DNA of 64,000 nt from Gigaspora rosea (taxonomy: Eukaryota; Glomeromycota; Glomeromycetes; Diversisporales; Gigasporaceae), in NCBI GenBank assembly GCA_003550325.1, contig QKWP01000102.1, positions 206,924-270,923 of the forward strand. The letters run 5' to 3'. Below, piece after piece: positions 9,800 through 19,859 of the stretch (the stretch's first letter is position 1; each line of letters begins with the position of its first letter). The notes beneath the pieces were generated by a model. The model made no database searches. It saw only the letters and a program-made list of their open reading frames with translations, and was not told where the DNA came from. A program made the position numbers and the translations under genes.

Positions 9800-10060
9800 T
9801 ACTATTTTGCCTATTATTTTGACTTCACTTCTACTGCTTCTGCTATTGCTGGCTTTGATATAATTTTCTCTAGTCCTAGTCTTTTTGCATGATTTATTCC
9901 CATTGATGTATTGGTTGATCCTTTATCTAGTTTGAATTCCATTATTATGCCATTTACGAGTGCTATAAAGTAAAATCCTTTTGCTGCTTTTTGTTTGAGC
10001 TTATTGATTTTTGTTTGTTCAGGAAAGAATAATTTTTCGTAATTATGATAGGCAGAGTAT
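9800..10060 (-). other. Retropepsin-like protease trace
   Basis: A minus-strand segment reads FYFIALVNGIIMEFKLDKGS and continues with a hydrophobic strand, closely resembling the opening of retroviral/Ty3 aspartic proteases (a strand-turn-strand ending in D-x-G-[ST]). It lies between the zinc-knuckle protein and the polymerase ORF, the expected gag-pro-pol position. It is short and its boundaries are not clear. Confidence 0.45.
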
Positions 10061-10247
10061 TTTGGTTAATTAAAATATTTTTCTTTATTAAAGGTAAATA
10101 GTTCTAGTTCTTTGGTACATGAATATGGATATGGATAATTATACATATTATAATGTTTGTTATTATACTCTCCAATGCAGCCTGTATTTAATTTAGGAAG
10201 TGGTTCATGAGTATTGGGCATGCTCCCGTTTAGAAATAATAATCATT

Positions 10248-11144
10248 TTATGATTCTTTTGAGCTTTTCTTTTCAAGATTATGACTTTCATATTCTTCAG
10301 ATTCGCTTGAATCGCTTGATGATTTGTACTGTTCAGGTTCCTGATAGGATTGTGATTCTTCATTACTTGATGAGTATTCATTTTCAAGATGATACTGTTC
10401 TCTAAATTTTGTGAATCGGATATTTTCATCAAAATCTTCTTTCTTTCTTGATTTTTCAAGGTTGAATACCATTGGGTCTTCTACTTCTTCTACGTCTTTT
10501 CGGTATTTGTAACAGCTATTGGTAAAATGTGTGTCTGTTTTACAATGATCACACCACATTTTCTTATCCTTGTATTTTTCTTTATTAAATGGTTTATATT
10601 TCTTTTCGTATTGTTCTGATGAGTCTTTTGGGCGAAATAATGATTTCTTGAATCTTTCTTCTTTGGTTCTATAAGGCTTGGATGAGTCTTTTCTTTTCTT
10701 TGATTCTTTCCATTTCTTGTAGTCTTCTCTGGATTTCCATGTTCTTCCTTTTTTGTCCGTATATCTATTTCTTTTCCTGTTAAATTCTTTTCTGCTTCTA
10801 TCTTTTGAGAATCTCTCTTTTGAGAATTTCTTTTCTTTGTTATATCCTTTATCTTGTTTCTTGGTTCTACAGTCACTTATAAGATGTCCTTTTCTTCCAC
10901 AATTATAACATTTCATGTTTTTAAGAGGTACTATTGCAAATTCATTCTTTTTGAATCTATTTTCTTTTCTCTTTTTTTCATTATCATAAATTTCTCTTTG
11001 TTTATTTAGGAAGTTTGTTTGTTTCTTTTCTGATTGGTTTCTAAAATATTCTCCTACTTTTCCTGATTTATAATAATCATAAACTCTTGATAGTGCTGTA
11101 AAGAATGCAAGTGTATCCGTGATTTCATTATTAATTAAGTTCAT
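10248..11144 (-). CDS. Nucleocapsid-like zinc-knuckle protein
   Basis: A 298-aa ORF. A CCHC knuckle at ~80-93 (CYNCGRKGHLISDC) is followed by a long Lys/Arg-rich stretch, a second Cys/His cluster at ~197-210 (CDHCKTDTHFTNSC), and a Ser/Glu-rich acidic C-terminus. A basic region with a knuckle and an acidic tail resembles the C-terminal half of gag or of pararetroviral coat proteins, which package nucleic acid. It follows the capsid-like ORFs and precedes the protease-like trace. Confidence 0.7.
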   Translation of the reverse strand: MNLINNEITDTLAFFTALSRVYDYYKSGKVGEYFRNQSEKKQTNFLNKQREIYDNEKKRKENRFKKNEFAIVPLKNMKCYNCGRKGHLISDCRTKKQDKGYNKEKKFSKERFSKDRSRKEFNRKRNRYTDKKGRTWKSREDYKKWKESKKRKDSSKPYRTKEERFKKSLFRPKDSSEQYEKKYKPFNKEKYKDKKMWCDHCKTDTHFTNSCYKYRKDVEEVEDPMVFNLEKSRKKEDFDENIRFTKFREQYHLENEYSSSNEESQSYQEPEQYKSSSDSSESEEYESHNLEKKSSKES

Positions 11145-11161
11145 CTGGCTTTTGTAGTCTT

Positions 11162-11560
11162 CTAGTTCATGTCGCCATTTGGTAACATTCCTTCTAATAG
11201 TATTTGTAGTCCTCCTAAGAATGATGTGTTGTTTCTACATAGTGCTAAGTCGCGGTTAAATTTGGTTTGGAAGTTTGCTGCTTTATCTATTTCAATTAAA
11301 TATCTTGGTTCAAATTTCATTTTGTTGAACAGTTTCTGTTTTTCTTTAATCATTTTTGGTGTTATAAATACTTTATCAAACTATAATCTGAATGATATTT
11401 GTCTTGTCATTCCATCTGTATCTACGCATGTTAAATTTCCTTGTACTATACCTCCAGCATGTGCTGCTTAGAAGTACATGTTCATTTCTTCAGGAAAATT
11501 GGTTTTGTCTAGCAAGATTGTTGTTGGGTTATCTTGTACTGATTCCCATTCATGTCTTCT
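11162..11560 (-). other. Gag/capsid-like trace
   Basis: Contains a 63-aa open stretch (11162-11353) with the composition of a helical capsid segment (RDLALCRNNTSFLGGLQ). More coding-like sequence follows up to the ORF at 11564. By position between the capsid-like ORF and the zinc-knuckle ORF it is probably the middle of a gag-like region. No motif is decisive. Confidence 0.4.
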
Positions 11561-11563
11561 TCT

Positions 11564-11950
11564 TCATGCTCCTCTGTTGAAGTCACTTGGGAAGTATGTT
11601 GTCAGTTCATTTTTATGTGTTTCATATAATATGTATCTGTCGTAATCAAAGCATGATATCGCCAATTTGTGTACTAGGTTCTTTAAAAATACTACATTAT
11701 ATGCTCCTGCATTTGCTGCATCTCCTGCTATAAGTCCTGCTATATTATTTAATGCTATTCTATTATATCCATTATTATAGTTTCCAGTAAAGTATCCTGT
11801 TGTTAATAAGTCCAGTGGTACATATACCTGTATTGCATGTTTGAAATGGTTTCTAAATTGTACCCAATTTGAGCCATTGAGTATCATTCTATTCATTAAT
11901 GTTTTAAAGTTAATTTTGTTGAGGTCTGGAAATTCTATAGTGCCTGCCAT
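11564..11950 (-). CDS. Capsid/gag-like ORF
   Basis: A 128-aa ORF with mixed aromatic, Asn-rich sequence (MAGTIEFPDLNKINFKTLMN; NGSNWVQFRNHFKHAIQVYV). The opening resembles the start of many gag/capsid domains, where a Trp-x2-[WF]-x2-H type helix is common, but the match is weak. It overlaps the upstream ORF by 16 bases. It lies directly upstream of the gag-like trace and nucleocapsid-like protein. Confidence 0.5.
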   Translation of the reverse strand: MAGTIEFPDLNKINFKTLMNRMILNGSNWVQFRNHFKHAIQVYVPLDLLTTGYFTGNYNNGYNRIALNNIAGLIAGDAANAGAYNVVFLKNLVHKLAISCFDYDRYILYETHKNELTTYFPSDFNRGA

Positions 11951-12402
11951 TGTGCGTCAAAGTTTGGTTTTATTTCTGTATACAGACAAAATTGTATATA
12001 GTCTTTGATATGTAAGTTCTCTAGTTCAAGTCCTTTTTCTAATACTTCTTTTTCTTTAGAAATATGTCCAATAGTTATATAGATTAATGAGTCTTTTATT
12101 TCTGGAAATTTTTTAAGTTTATTAAGGAATTTCTTCTGATTTTCTTTCTTTTTCTTTGATATTTTTTCAAGTTCTTTTTTATATTCGTCTTCAAGGGTTT
12201 GTAGTGCGTTGATTACTTTTACGAATATATCGTATTCCCTTATTGTTAATGTTGTTTGATATGAAAGTAAACTATCAAAATATCTTTTGAATTGGTCTTG
12301 TAATTCTCTTTTTCTTGAGTTGTGATAATATGTATTTGGATATATCGTTAGCCAGTAGTTGAGTTCTTGATTTGTGAGTTTAATTGTATTACTGTGTTGC
12401 AT
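11935..12402 (-). CDS. Uncharacterised helical protein of the virus-like element
   Basis: A 155-aa ORF rich in Lys, Glu, Leu and Tyr, with a strongly basic segment (KKKENQKKFLNKLKKFPE) around residues 85-105. It is probably mostly helical. It overlaps both neighbours by 14-16 bases. No family was recognised. By position it may be a structural or assembly protein. Confidence 0.45.
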   Translation of the reverse strand: MQHSNTIKLTNQELNYWLTIYPNTYYHNSRKRELQDQFKRYFDSLLSYQTTLTIREYDIFVKVINALQTLEDEYKKELEKISKKKKENQKKFLNKLKKFPEIKDSLIYITIGHISKEKEVLEKGLELENLHIKDYIQFCLYTEIKPNFDAQWQAL

Positions 12403-12715
12403 TCAGGTATTTTTGGTTCGTGATTCTGGTCAAATATTCTAAGTCCTGTTTATATACTCTTACAATGTTATTAATATATTCTTCAGGTTCTTCTTTCCTT
12501 ATACAGTTGATAATATATGCTTGTACTAGTTCTGCTCTTGCAGGTTTATTTTGATCAATTATGACCTTGCTTTGTTGAAATATTATTTCTTCGTGTTGTT
12601 CTAACTGTTTGTACTTTTTGGGTCCTAAATCGATATTTCTGAGTTCTTTGATTCTATTTTCAATATCTTTGAGGTATTCTTCAGGGTTTAATAAGTTGAT
12701 GTTGTTATTATTCAT
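12389..12715 (-). CDS. Uncharacterised small helical protein of the virus-like element
   Basis: A 108-aa ORF, helical and charged (NPEEYLKDIENRIKELRN; YINNIVRVYKQDLEYL), without Cys clusters or membrane segments. It overlaps the next ORF by 14 bases. It is the first soluble protein after the block of membrane proteins. No family was recognised. Confidence 0.45.
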   Translation of the reverse strand: MNNNNINLLNPEEYLKDIENRIKELRNIDLGPKKYKQLEQHEEIIFQQSKVIIDQNKPARAELVQAYIINCIRKEEPEEYINNIVRVYKQDLEYLTRITNQKYLNATQ

Positions 12716-12719
12716 TAAG

Positions 12720-13060
12720 CTGTAGTTACAGGTGTTATAGTACTATCAATTGCTGATGCAAGTTGATATATTTTTTGTTGTTCTTTTTCTGCTAATTTGA
12801 GTTTGTTATTGAGTCTTTGTTTATATCCGAAGTATACTGCTAATATAAATGTGAATACTGCTATTAATGCTATAACTATATCTTAAATTATTAAGTTATG
12901 ATCATGAAAGTATGAAGGTGTTACTGTTGCAGTTGCTGTAGTTGTCTGGAATACAGTTGTCGGTTGTGCTGTTTGAGTTATTGTTATGTTTAAGGTCTGG
13001 GTTATTGATTAAGTTATTGTAGGTACTGATATTGTTACGAGTGAGAACTGTTGACTCATT
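12720..13060 (-). other. Trace of a further membrane protein
   Basis: Minus-strand sequence has a Thr/Val-rich N-terminal stretch, a hydrophobic segment (VIALIAVFTFILAVYFGY) and a charged helical tail. This is the same plan as the three membrane ORFs just upstream. It appears to be the fourth member of the block. Confidence 0.4.
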
Positions 13061-13125
13061 TATCTTCTTCCGTTGAAGATATTGTTTCCCTGTTGGAGTG
13101 CTTGTTGGTATTGTCTAAGCTTTCG

Positions 13126-13368
13126 TTATTGATCAGGTGGTAGACTATTAATTTGTTCTTGAGTTAGGGTTCTTAGTTCGTGTTGTCCTGATTGAAAGTC
13201 TGGTACTCTATTGTTTCTTCTTAAGTTCCTTTGTTTTCTTTTGTTACAGCTTTTGTGTATACAGATAGTAATAAGTACTATTAATGCGATACTTATAAAA
13301 GTAAGTGTGATAATTGTAGCAGTTTCTGGTGAGATTGGTGTAATTGGTTGTTCTTGGGTTTGATTCAT
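13126..13368 (-). CDS. Small single-pass membrane protein
   Basis: An 80-aa ORF with a short Thr/Pro-rich N-terminus, one transmembrane segment at ~18-38 (IITLTFISIALIVLITICI), then a Cys/Lys/Arg-rich juxtamembrane stretch (KSCNKRKQRNLRRNN), giving type I/III topology with a cytosolic basic tail. It directly abuts the next ORF, with its ATG right after the stop. It may be an envelope-like or accessory membrane protein; this is inference. Confidence 0.5.
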   Translation of the reverse strand: MNQTQEQPITPISPETATIITLTFISIALIVLITICIHKSCNKRKQRNLRRNNRVPDFQSGQHELRTLTQEQINSLPPDQ

Positions 13369-13725
13369 TTAGCAGCAGCCTGAGTCATTGTATTGAGCTT
13401 CGTATGATACGTTTGGATGTCTTTTGTATAGTCTCTTTTTATACCTTTGTATTGATATACAACAAATAGTAATTGTTAATATATAGATAAATATTACTAT
13501 AATAAGTGCTTGTAATAATGAGTATGCTAAAGGGTTCTTTGATATATCTCCTGAAGTGTTATCGATTGTTGTTGGTACAATAGTTTGGATGGTGGTCATA
13601 GATTGTATGTGAAAGAATGTTTGTGTTTGCGAATATATTTGATCACGTGGGTATATGCTTTGGTCTGTTCTAATGTTTCTAATTATATTGTTTATAAATG
13701 AAGGTTCCTGAATGGAATAGTTCAT
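13369..13725 (-). CDS. Single-pass membrane protein
   Basis: A 118-aa ORF. Its N-terminal 60 residues are Ser/Thr/Gln-rich, followed by a transmembrane segment at ~68-90 (LLQALIIVIFIYILTITICC), a basic stop-transfer stretch (RYKKRLYKRH), and a C-terminal Cys-Cys. The plan is the same as its neighbours: a Thr-rich ectodomain, one membrane span and a basic tail. No family was recognised. Confidence 0.5.
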   Translation of the reverse strand: MNYSIQEPSFINNIIRNIRTDQSIYPRDQIYSQTQTFFHIQSMTTIQTIVPTTIDNTSGDISKNPLAYSLLQALIIVIFIYILTITICCISIQRYKKRLYKRHPNVSYEAQYNDSGCC

Positions 13726-13844
13726 ATACAGTTACACTAGTATTGTTGTTCTGGCGCGATAAGGTATTAAAATATTACGTTTGGCACCTTTTATTTGTAT
13801 CTTGGTGGTTGGTTGTTTTGTAATTGTGATAATTGTTGGGCTAA

Positions 13845-14306
13845 CTATTCTATGTTGATATTGTTTATATCTAATGGTGTTGTAAATGGTGTTTGACTTG
13901 TTCCTATTGGTGCTTGTATTAAGTTACGCTTGTAGGTTAATTTCCTTTTTCTAATTCTTCTAATACAGATTCCTAATAATATGGCTATTATTGATAATGC
14001 GGCTGTAATTGTAGATAGAATTTCTATTGCTAAATTATTGTTTATATTGTTGCTTGGAGCATCTGTAGATGTAGTTAATATTGTGATTTTGGCGTTTGTT
14101 GGCTTTGTACTTGGATTTTCTTGGGTGTTTGGTATTGTAGGGGTTGGTGTTGCAGATGTTGTTTGCGGTATTGGTACTGAGATTACTATGTTAGCTTGTA
14201 CTATGGTTCGATTTTTCTGTTGATATTGGTATTGTTCTGAGGCTAAAATTACTAATATTATGAATAATATTATTTGGTGTATTAAGGCTGTTTTGGCGTT
14301 AATCAT
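13845..14306 (-). CDS. Type I-like membrane protein with Thr/Pro-rich ectodomain
   Basis: A 153-aa ORF. The N-terminal hydrophobic segment (IHQIILFIILVILA) looks like a signal peptide. A Thr/Pro/Asn-rich ectodomain (~30-90), likely O-glycosylated if secreted, is followed by a transmembrane span at ~96-115 (STITAALSIIAILLGICI) and a basic tail (RRIRKRK). It is first in the block of membrane proteins. An envelope-like role is possible but not shown. Confidence 0.55.
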   Translation of the reverse strand: MINAKTALIHQIILFIILVILASEQYQYQQKNRTIVQANIVISVPIPQTTSATPTPTIPNTQENPSTKPTNAKITILTTSTDAPSNNINNNLAIEILSTITAALSIIAILLGICIRRIRKRKLTYKRNLIQAPIGTSQTPFTTPLDINNINIE

Positions 14307-14313
14307 TGAGAAT

Positions 14314-14840
14314 TTGTTTTGGCGAAGTTGGATGCCTTTCTCTTGTTCAATTACTGTGCTATATTGTATTTGTTTAGAATCTTGGCTTGAAATATTTTGA
14401 GTTCTTTAAATGATTGTGTAGGTGAATAATTATGATTGGTTGAATATGATTCTTTTGGCGCTTGTTCATTTTTATTTTGTAGGTTCAATGATGGTATGGG
14501 TGTGTAGTCCGTAGGTAACAGTTGAGTAGTTTTTAACCAAGTTTCTCTGGTTTCTTACTACTTTTTTTTTTTTGGATTGAATATAGCCTGAATGGCTTGC
14601 TATTCTGGTTGAATTTGTAGTTGTTTAGTTAAATTTTCTAAGGTAAAGGTGTCAGTTGGTTGAGTGCCTTATATTTCTTTTAAGTATTTTTTTGCTCTTA
14701 ATCCTTTATTGTTTATCGAATGTTAGTTAATACTTCTGTTTCAATATAGTTCCTTCTTTGAGGTAGCTATTCTCAAAGTTAGTACTCAAGAGTGCGCGCT
14801 ATTTCACTTTTGATGTTTGTTGAAACTTTTGTTCCAGAAA
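14314..14840 (-). other. Coding-like trace at the 5' end of the element
   Basis: Minus-strand fragments such as TFTLENLTKQLQIQPE show further protein-like sequence upstream of the first membrane ORF. Beyond ~14840 the strand composition changes and no coding signal is seen, so this is used as the working right boundary. Confidence 0.35.
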
Positions 14841-15210
14841 GTTATATAGTTAAATACACTTTATTAACAAGTTTTTCGATAAGAAATATGTTTATATTTA
14901 ATAAACTTTGATTTTATTTATAATATTTAATATATGATAGATAATACAGTTGAATAATAATAATGTGTAATAGTAAATAAGAATATACGCTATATAGTTT
15001 AATATCATTTAAGATATTGAGTACGTTGGTGCTAAACTAATATTCAAGGTTCTGTATGGTATACGGTAAAAATATTGTAGTATAATTTTCGATTTTTAAT
15101 ACAGTAATATGATTAACGATTTATAAGGGTAATATTAGAATGTGAATAAATTTAATTTAATTGTTAAAATATATAAAATACGCAAGAATAACTATCATGT
15201 AAAAAGTTCG

Positions 15211-15321
15211 GGTTTAAATAATTATTTTCGATTAATAAAATACATCACGTTAATTTCGTTTTTCTNGGTTTAAATAATTATTTTCGATTAATAAAATACA
15301 TCACGTTAATTTCGTTTTTCT
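15211..15321. repeat. Perfect 55-bp duplication flanking a single N (assembly join)
   Basis: Bases 15211-15265 and 15267-15321 are identical and separated by one N at 15266. This is the signature of two contig ends that overlap but were not merged, rather than a biological repeat. Confidence 0.9.
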
Positions 15322-15729
15322 ATCTATTTGATCACGTTAATATATTCGTTGTTTACGTGTTATTGTTTTGATTGTTTTTCGGTAGTTACGCTAATTTCTG
15401 TACCAGCCAGATTAGTGTTACGGTTCGATTTTCAAGTTTCCGATATTCGGTTTTCTTCATGGTTCAATTTGTACGAATTTGGAAGATGATCTTCTGGGTA
15501 ATTTTATGTGATACTCTGTACACGCTATTCGATACATTAGCCACAATTACTATAATCTTAAAATGAAAAACACCTTTATTCATCAATTTTATATGTCTAT
15601 AAAAGAACAGAGAGACGATATATTGTCCAATGCAAGCACTTTACTATAGTGATCGCGCCATAGGGTATTATGACCGGTTAATCATTAGATTGCCCGGATA
15701 ACTGAATTATTAAATTGATAATGTATACT

Positions 15730-15752
15730 TATCAGGCAGTGCCTGCCTGATA
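15730..15752. other. Perfect hairpin palindrome
   Basis: A 10-bp stem with a 3-base loop: TATCAGGCAG, TGC, CTGCCTGATA. It stands alone in AT-rich intergenic sequence and could be a terminator-like or cruciform structure. No function can be assigned. Confidence 0.6.
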
Positions 15753-15949
15753 TCTTATTATTATTATTAATTATTTTCTGTTTTCGAATAAAATTAAGTG
15801 ACGTACTTATTTAAGATAATTAATATATAATCCTGGTTTTTTTTTATCAGATAAAAATATTAGTGCCACCAACCAAGTAAAACCTATCTTCAACCTTTAA
15901 ATTATATTTAGTATCAGACATAAATTAAATTGATTGTGTTCAGTACAAA

Positions 15950-16290
15950 TGGGGTATCTCATATTAAAAGGGCCCATTTTTACAATTTTTCGAAAAATGA
16001 GTTTTTGTTAGATTCATGTAAATTTTGGCATGATTGACATTTTTCAATTATAAATGAAAGTCGATTTGCATAATGAAAAATAGAGATAATGTAGAAGAAA
16101 AATTACACGAGACTGTCTAAGGCCAAGCATATCATGAGATTACCCGATAGTCACCTGTTACCTTTAACCTATCAAAATCGTAAAATTTGATTAATCCTGG
16201 ATCAATCGAAAATCAGACCAAATGATTAAACTCAATTATCTCAAAATGAAGTATATGTAAAAATGGTCACTTTTAATACTAGACACCCCA
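15950..16290. mobile_element. MITE, TGGGGT-ended, ~341 bp
   Basis: Inverted termini TGGGGTATC.../...GACACCCCA with similarity extending about 35 bp inward (ATTAAAA, CCATTTTTAC on both sides). It is flanked by AGTACAA on both sides, a 7-8 bp target duplication. The inner sequence is related to the larger element at 31720-32662, so this is a shorter diverged relative. The GGGG end and ~8-bp duplication suit Merlin-type mobilisation (inference). Confidence 0.7.
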
Positions 16291-18029
16291 AGTACAATTG
16301 AATGCTCAATGACAGGTCTTTTCTTGACGGCACTCAAATATAACCAAAAGTTTGAATTAGTTATGTAGAAAATACTTATAATAAATTTGATAAAAACATA
16401 AACTAACACATTATAGGTTAACACTAATTATATTTATGAAGCTTAGGTCAAAATGTGAAAACTATCAAAATAAACATTATATACTTGTGATAAAATGATT
16501 AAATAAGAACTGACAAATTTATTTGTTCATATTAATCATAGCATTTAATATTTATTGCATAGTTTTTTTTATTTTAAAGTTAATAATCCCTAGTCCCTAA
16601 AGCTCATCAATATTCAATACTTCGAGTCCATATTCTTGCAACCTTAATGATACAATTTCGTATTGTTAAAGATAAAGTAAAATTTGCTATGCCTTCAATA
16701 TTAAGTTTTGTTTCAGAAATCATAAACATGTCAGAATTCGCTAAAGGTGTATTTTGATTTATAGTATTAAAACTTGTTATCATTAAATAAGTCATTTATG
16801 TTTAATGTATCACTATATGTGATTCCATTACAATTGGTATTCCTCTTTTCCAAATGTTTATAACAATATTTGCATCGAATGGGATAGTATTTTTATAAAC
16901 ATTATGGGCATTCCATACTCAATTTACAAAATTGCAAGGAGAGCTTGTCACAATTGATGCTGAATAGAAGAATAAAAGTGGAAAAGATGTTTTTAACCTA
17001 TGAATAGCCCTCTAACAAGTTAACCAAGCAGAGAGAACAAAGATTGCAAGAATTGAATCAGTTTCACAAATATGAGCCAAGAAATACCGATATGTTGAAT
17101 AGATCAAATCCAACCAAATATAAATATCAGAAAACAAAATTTTCTCTTATTTTTTTTTTATTTTTGTTTCGTTTGTTTTGTATGTGCATATAAATATGCT
17201 AACTAGCTCTATGAAAAAGTGATCCATGTAGGCACATAGTTCTACTGTAATGGTTGAATTGGGAGAGCAGTAAAACAATATAGACAATAGTGCCAATTTA
17301 AACTCCAACCAAGTACAGAGAGGTAGATATAAATATGTCACAGGAGTGATAAGGGCTAAATAAGACGTGGAGAGTGAAGAGATGCTCTATCACTAAATCA
17401 ACATGATAATATAAAAACGCTGACACCGGTGATGCTAATATGGGGGATATTAATAAATTAATATCAATAAAACAATAATAAAATATGATTTAAGAAGAAG
17501 GTGGGATCAAAATGTGTATCATGGGGTTTAGGTAAGGCAATATTTAGTCAGATTCCAGTTAGGTAGATACAGATGTATGTAAGTGTAAGAATTTCTTATA
17601 GGTGCAGAAGTTTAATTCGAAAAGTAAAGTAAGCTTTTAAGCAACTAGTAAGGGTAAGGGTATCTAAAAGAGACTATGTTTATCAAGTATATATTTCTAC
17701 TAAAAGACTTTTACTATAGATCAATCAGTAGGCCAATAGGGTCACGTGTATAATTTTGAAGGATTAGCAAGTTCTCATTATACAGAATTTGAGTCTTAAT
17801 AAAACTGCTTTCGAGATTACGAATCAATTCAGTCCATCGAATTGAGTTACGAAAGGTTTATTAATGTTATAAGTCGAATTCAAAAGACAAGTAGTTATTT
17901 TATTTCTTATATTATTATTGTTTTTAGTAGATAGAAAACTTATATTTTTACCTTATTAAATTTAATAGGTTTATATACATTTTAAAATCATAACAGTATA
18001 CATATGGAATTTTCAATGCTTCCGCTTTA
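16291..18029. other. Intergenic, nothing recognised
   Basis: AT-rich sequence with only short spurious open frames. No domains, tRNA, splice-consistent exons or clear repeats were seen. Confidence 0.5.
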
Positions 18030-18110
18030 TTTACTGTGTATTCACTATATTTAACGCGTATATGCTGTATCTACCATGTATGCACTGTGTCTACTACATA
18101 TGCGCTATAG
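18030..18110. repeat. Degenerate ~21-bp tandem repeat
   Basis: About four imperfect units of the type GTATGCACTGTGTCTACTAC in a row. Too short to say more. Confidence 0.4.
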
Positions 18111-18359
18111 AACCTGTTTTTTCCCAACGTCTAAGCCACTAAGCCACTTAACAATTTCTATTTTAGTATAAGTAATTAAGATATTACAGTGGAGTCAAAT
18201 TAATAATTTCTATGACAATAGTGAGTGAGATATAGAATATTGTAGAATAAAAAGAAAAAAAAATAGAAAAAAATAATAATAATAAAATTCAAGCAGCAAA
18301 TATTAACAAATTTGATTTATTATATTTGCCTTCCCTAATTATTGAGCCCCTGTGAAATA

Positions 18360-18960
18360 ATTAATTCCTAATATTTTGTCAATTTCCTGCTGGGCTAAAG
18401 ATTGAGCTACTGCTTGTAGTTTCGCAAAGTCTTCTTGATATAAGTGTTAGTGAATGTATAGGGTTATGGAGCAGGCTGTAAAAAGATACAAGGATACTCA
18501 AGCCTTGTATAAATAATACGTTCATTGTGGTATAATTAAAAAATCCTGTATTCAATAGGAGGGAATGACTAATTTTTTTACAAAGTTTTGGCATCTTGAT
18601 CCAGGCCTTTTTTTGCACAGGGACCCAAGAGAAAAGTAATATAGCAATTGGGTGGTCTGTCCAGTACACTCAAGGCGAATAAATGCACAGGTATTAGTGA
18701 CTTTTTCTTTCCAAATATTTCCTCTTGGTTCTTAATGTTGATGCTTGAAAGTTGTAGTACAACAAAGGTCCTCTAAAAGTTCTGTAATTTTTGTTGTAGT
18801 ACTTGAGCAGCCGTCTTTCTTTTAGTATCAGTTAATTGTAGAAGTTGGGTTTGTTGCACATTCGTATAAGTAACTTCCTGAGCAGATACAGTATACGTGC
18901 CTTTAATTTTAGCTTTTTCTATTTGATTTTTTAGTTTAACTAATGTTTTTTCTACAGTTA
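18360..18960 (-). pseudogene. Degenerate coding trace of unknown origin
   Basis: Minus-strand fragments read like protein: a charged helical stretch near 18780-18960 (KIKGTYTVSAQEVTYTNVQQ) and a C-terminal piece near 18360-18420 (AVAQSLAQQEIDKILGI). The fragments are in several frames. No domain was recognised; it may be debris of a retroelement. A small MITE lies at its upstream end. Confidence 0.3.
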
Positions 18961-19088
18961 GACCCCTAAATGCAACACCTCTCTAAATTTCTTGGGCCCA
19001 ACTAATATACATATATAGATTTTTATCTCTCTAAATGCACATGCTATAGCTGGTCCCGATGACATGCATTTAGGGAGATCTAACTGTA
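18953..19088. mobile_element. Mariner/pogo-like MITE, 136 bp
   Basis: Inverted termini TACAGTTAGA-CCCCTAAATGCA and its complement TGCATTTAGGGAGATCTAACTGTA, about 22-24 bp, with TA at both ends as for TA-target elements. It carries an inner second copy of the CTCTCTAAATGCA motif. It is non-coding. Confidence 0.75.
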
Positions 19089-19204
19089 TATAAGCAGAAA
19101 TTTCGGGAGTTGATATTTTGAAAAGAAAGTTGGAAAAACACAAAAAGAAGGAGGAGCATAAGATGTTTAAGGTTCCTTTTATTATGGTTGACTATAGGTC
19201 AGAG

Positions 19205-19828
19205 AGGACCCGAACAATCTATATGATGTCATATTTGAAAAATTGCTAATGAAAGACCGTTTTTTAAAAAAAATTATATTTGAAAAGTAGGTATTAGAGA
19301 AAAAGGTTATATTTGAAAACAGCTAAATAGCAAAATAGGTATATTTAAAAGAATGCTAATAGAGGTAATTTTCATAAATCTTATATTTGAAATGTGTTAA
19401 AAAAAATCTGGGGCATAATAAATAGCAAAATGGAAAAATGCAAAAATTGGAAAAATACAAAGATTAAATAAAAAATTAAACAAAATAGTGGTTTTTTTTA
19501 AGTTTTTTTCACACATTTTGTGGAATATATATTTATGATCTATGTTAGCTTACAGATCACAGATCAATTGGGCATAAAAATTTTGAATTTAGTTTTTTTT
19601 TTTTTTTAGTGAGTGTAAGTTTGTTTTTTTTTTATTTTTTTTATTTTTTTAGTAAGTGTAAGTCTNNNNNNNNNNNNNNNNNNNNNNNNNNNNNNNNNNN
19701 NNNNNNNNNNNNNNNNNNNNNNNNNNNNNNNNNNNNNNNNNNNNNNNNNNNNNNNNNNNNNNNNNNNNNNNNNNNNNNNNNNNNNNNNNNNNNNNNNNNN
19801 NNNNNNNNNNNNNNNNNNNNNNNNNNNN

Positions 19829-19859
<31 letters not shown>

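Larger units (their letters stand above)
1..14840 (-). mobile_element. Large virus-like reverse-transcribing element (fossil), left end cut by window
   Basis: About 14.8 kb in which nearly every coding signal is on the minus strand, with ORFs that abut or overlap by a few bases as in a virus genome. Parts in transcription order are: small membrane proteins, gag/capsid-like ORFs with a zinc-knuckle protein, a protease-like trace, an endonuclease IV-like domain fused to a Ty3/Gypsy-type reverse transcriptase and RNase H, an ISXO2/Merlin-type DDE transposase, then Cys-rich and coiled-coil proteins. Coding-like sequence runs to base 1, so the true end lies outside. The right limit near 14840 is where the coding signal fades; no terminal repeat pair was identified. 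The very long central ORF suggests a young insertion. It is broken overall, with perhaps five to ten breaks. It is nearest to Ty3/Gypsy by its polymerase, but the other parts are atypical, so the family is unassigned. Confidence 0.8.
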
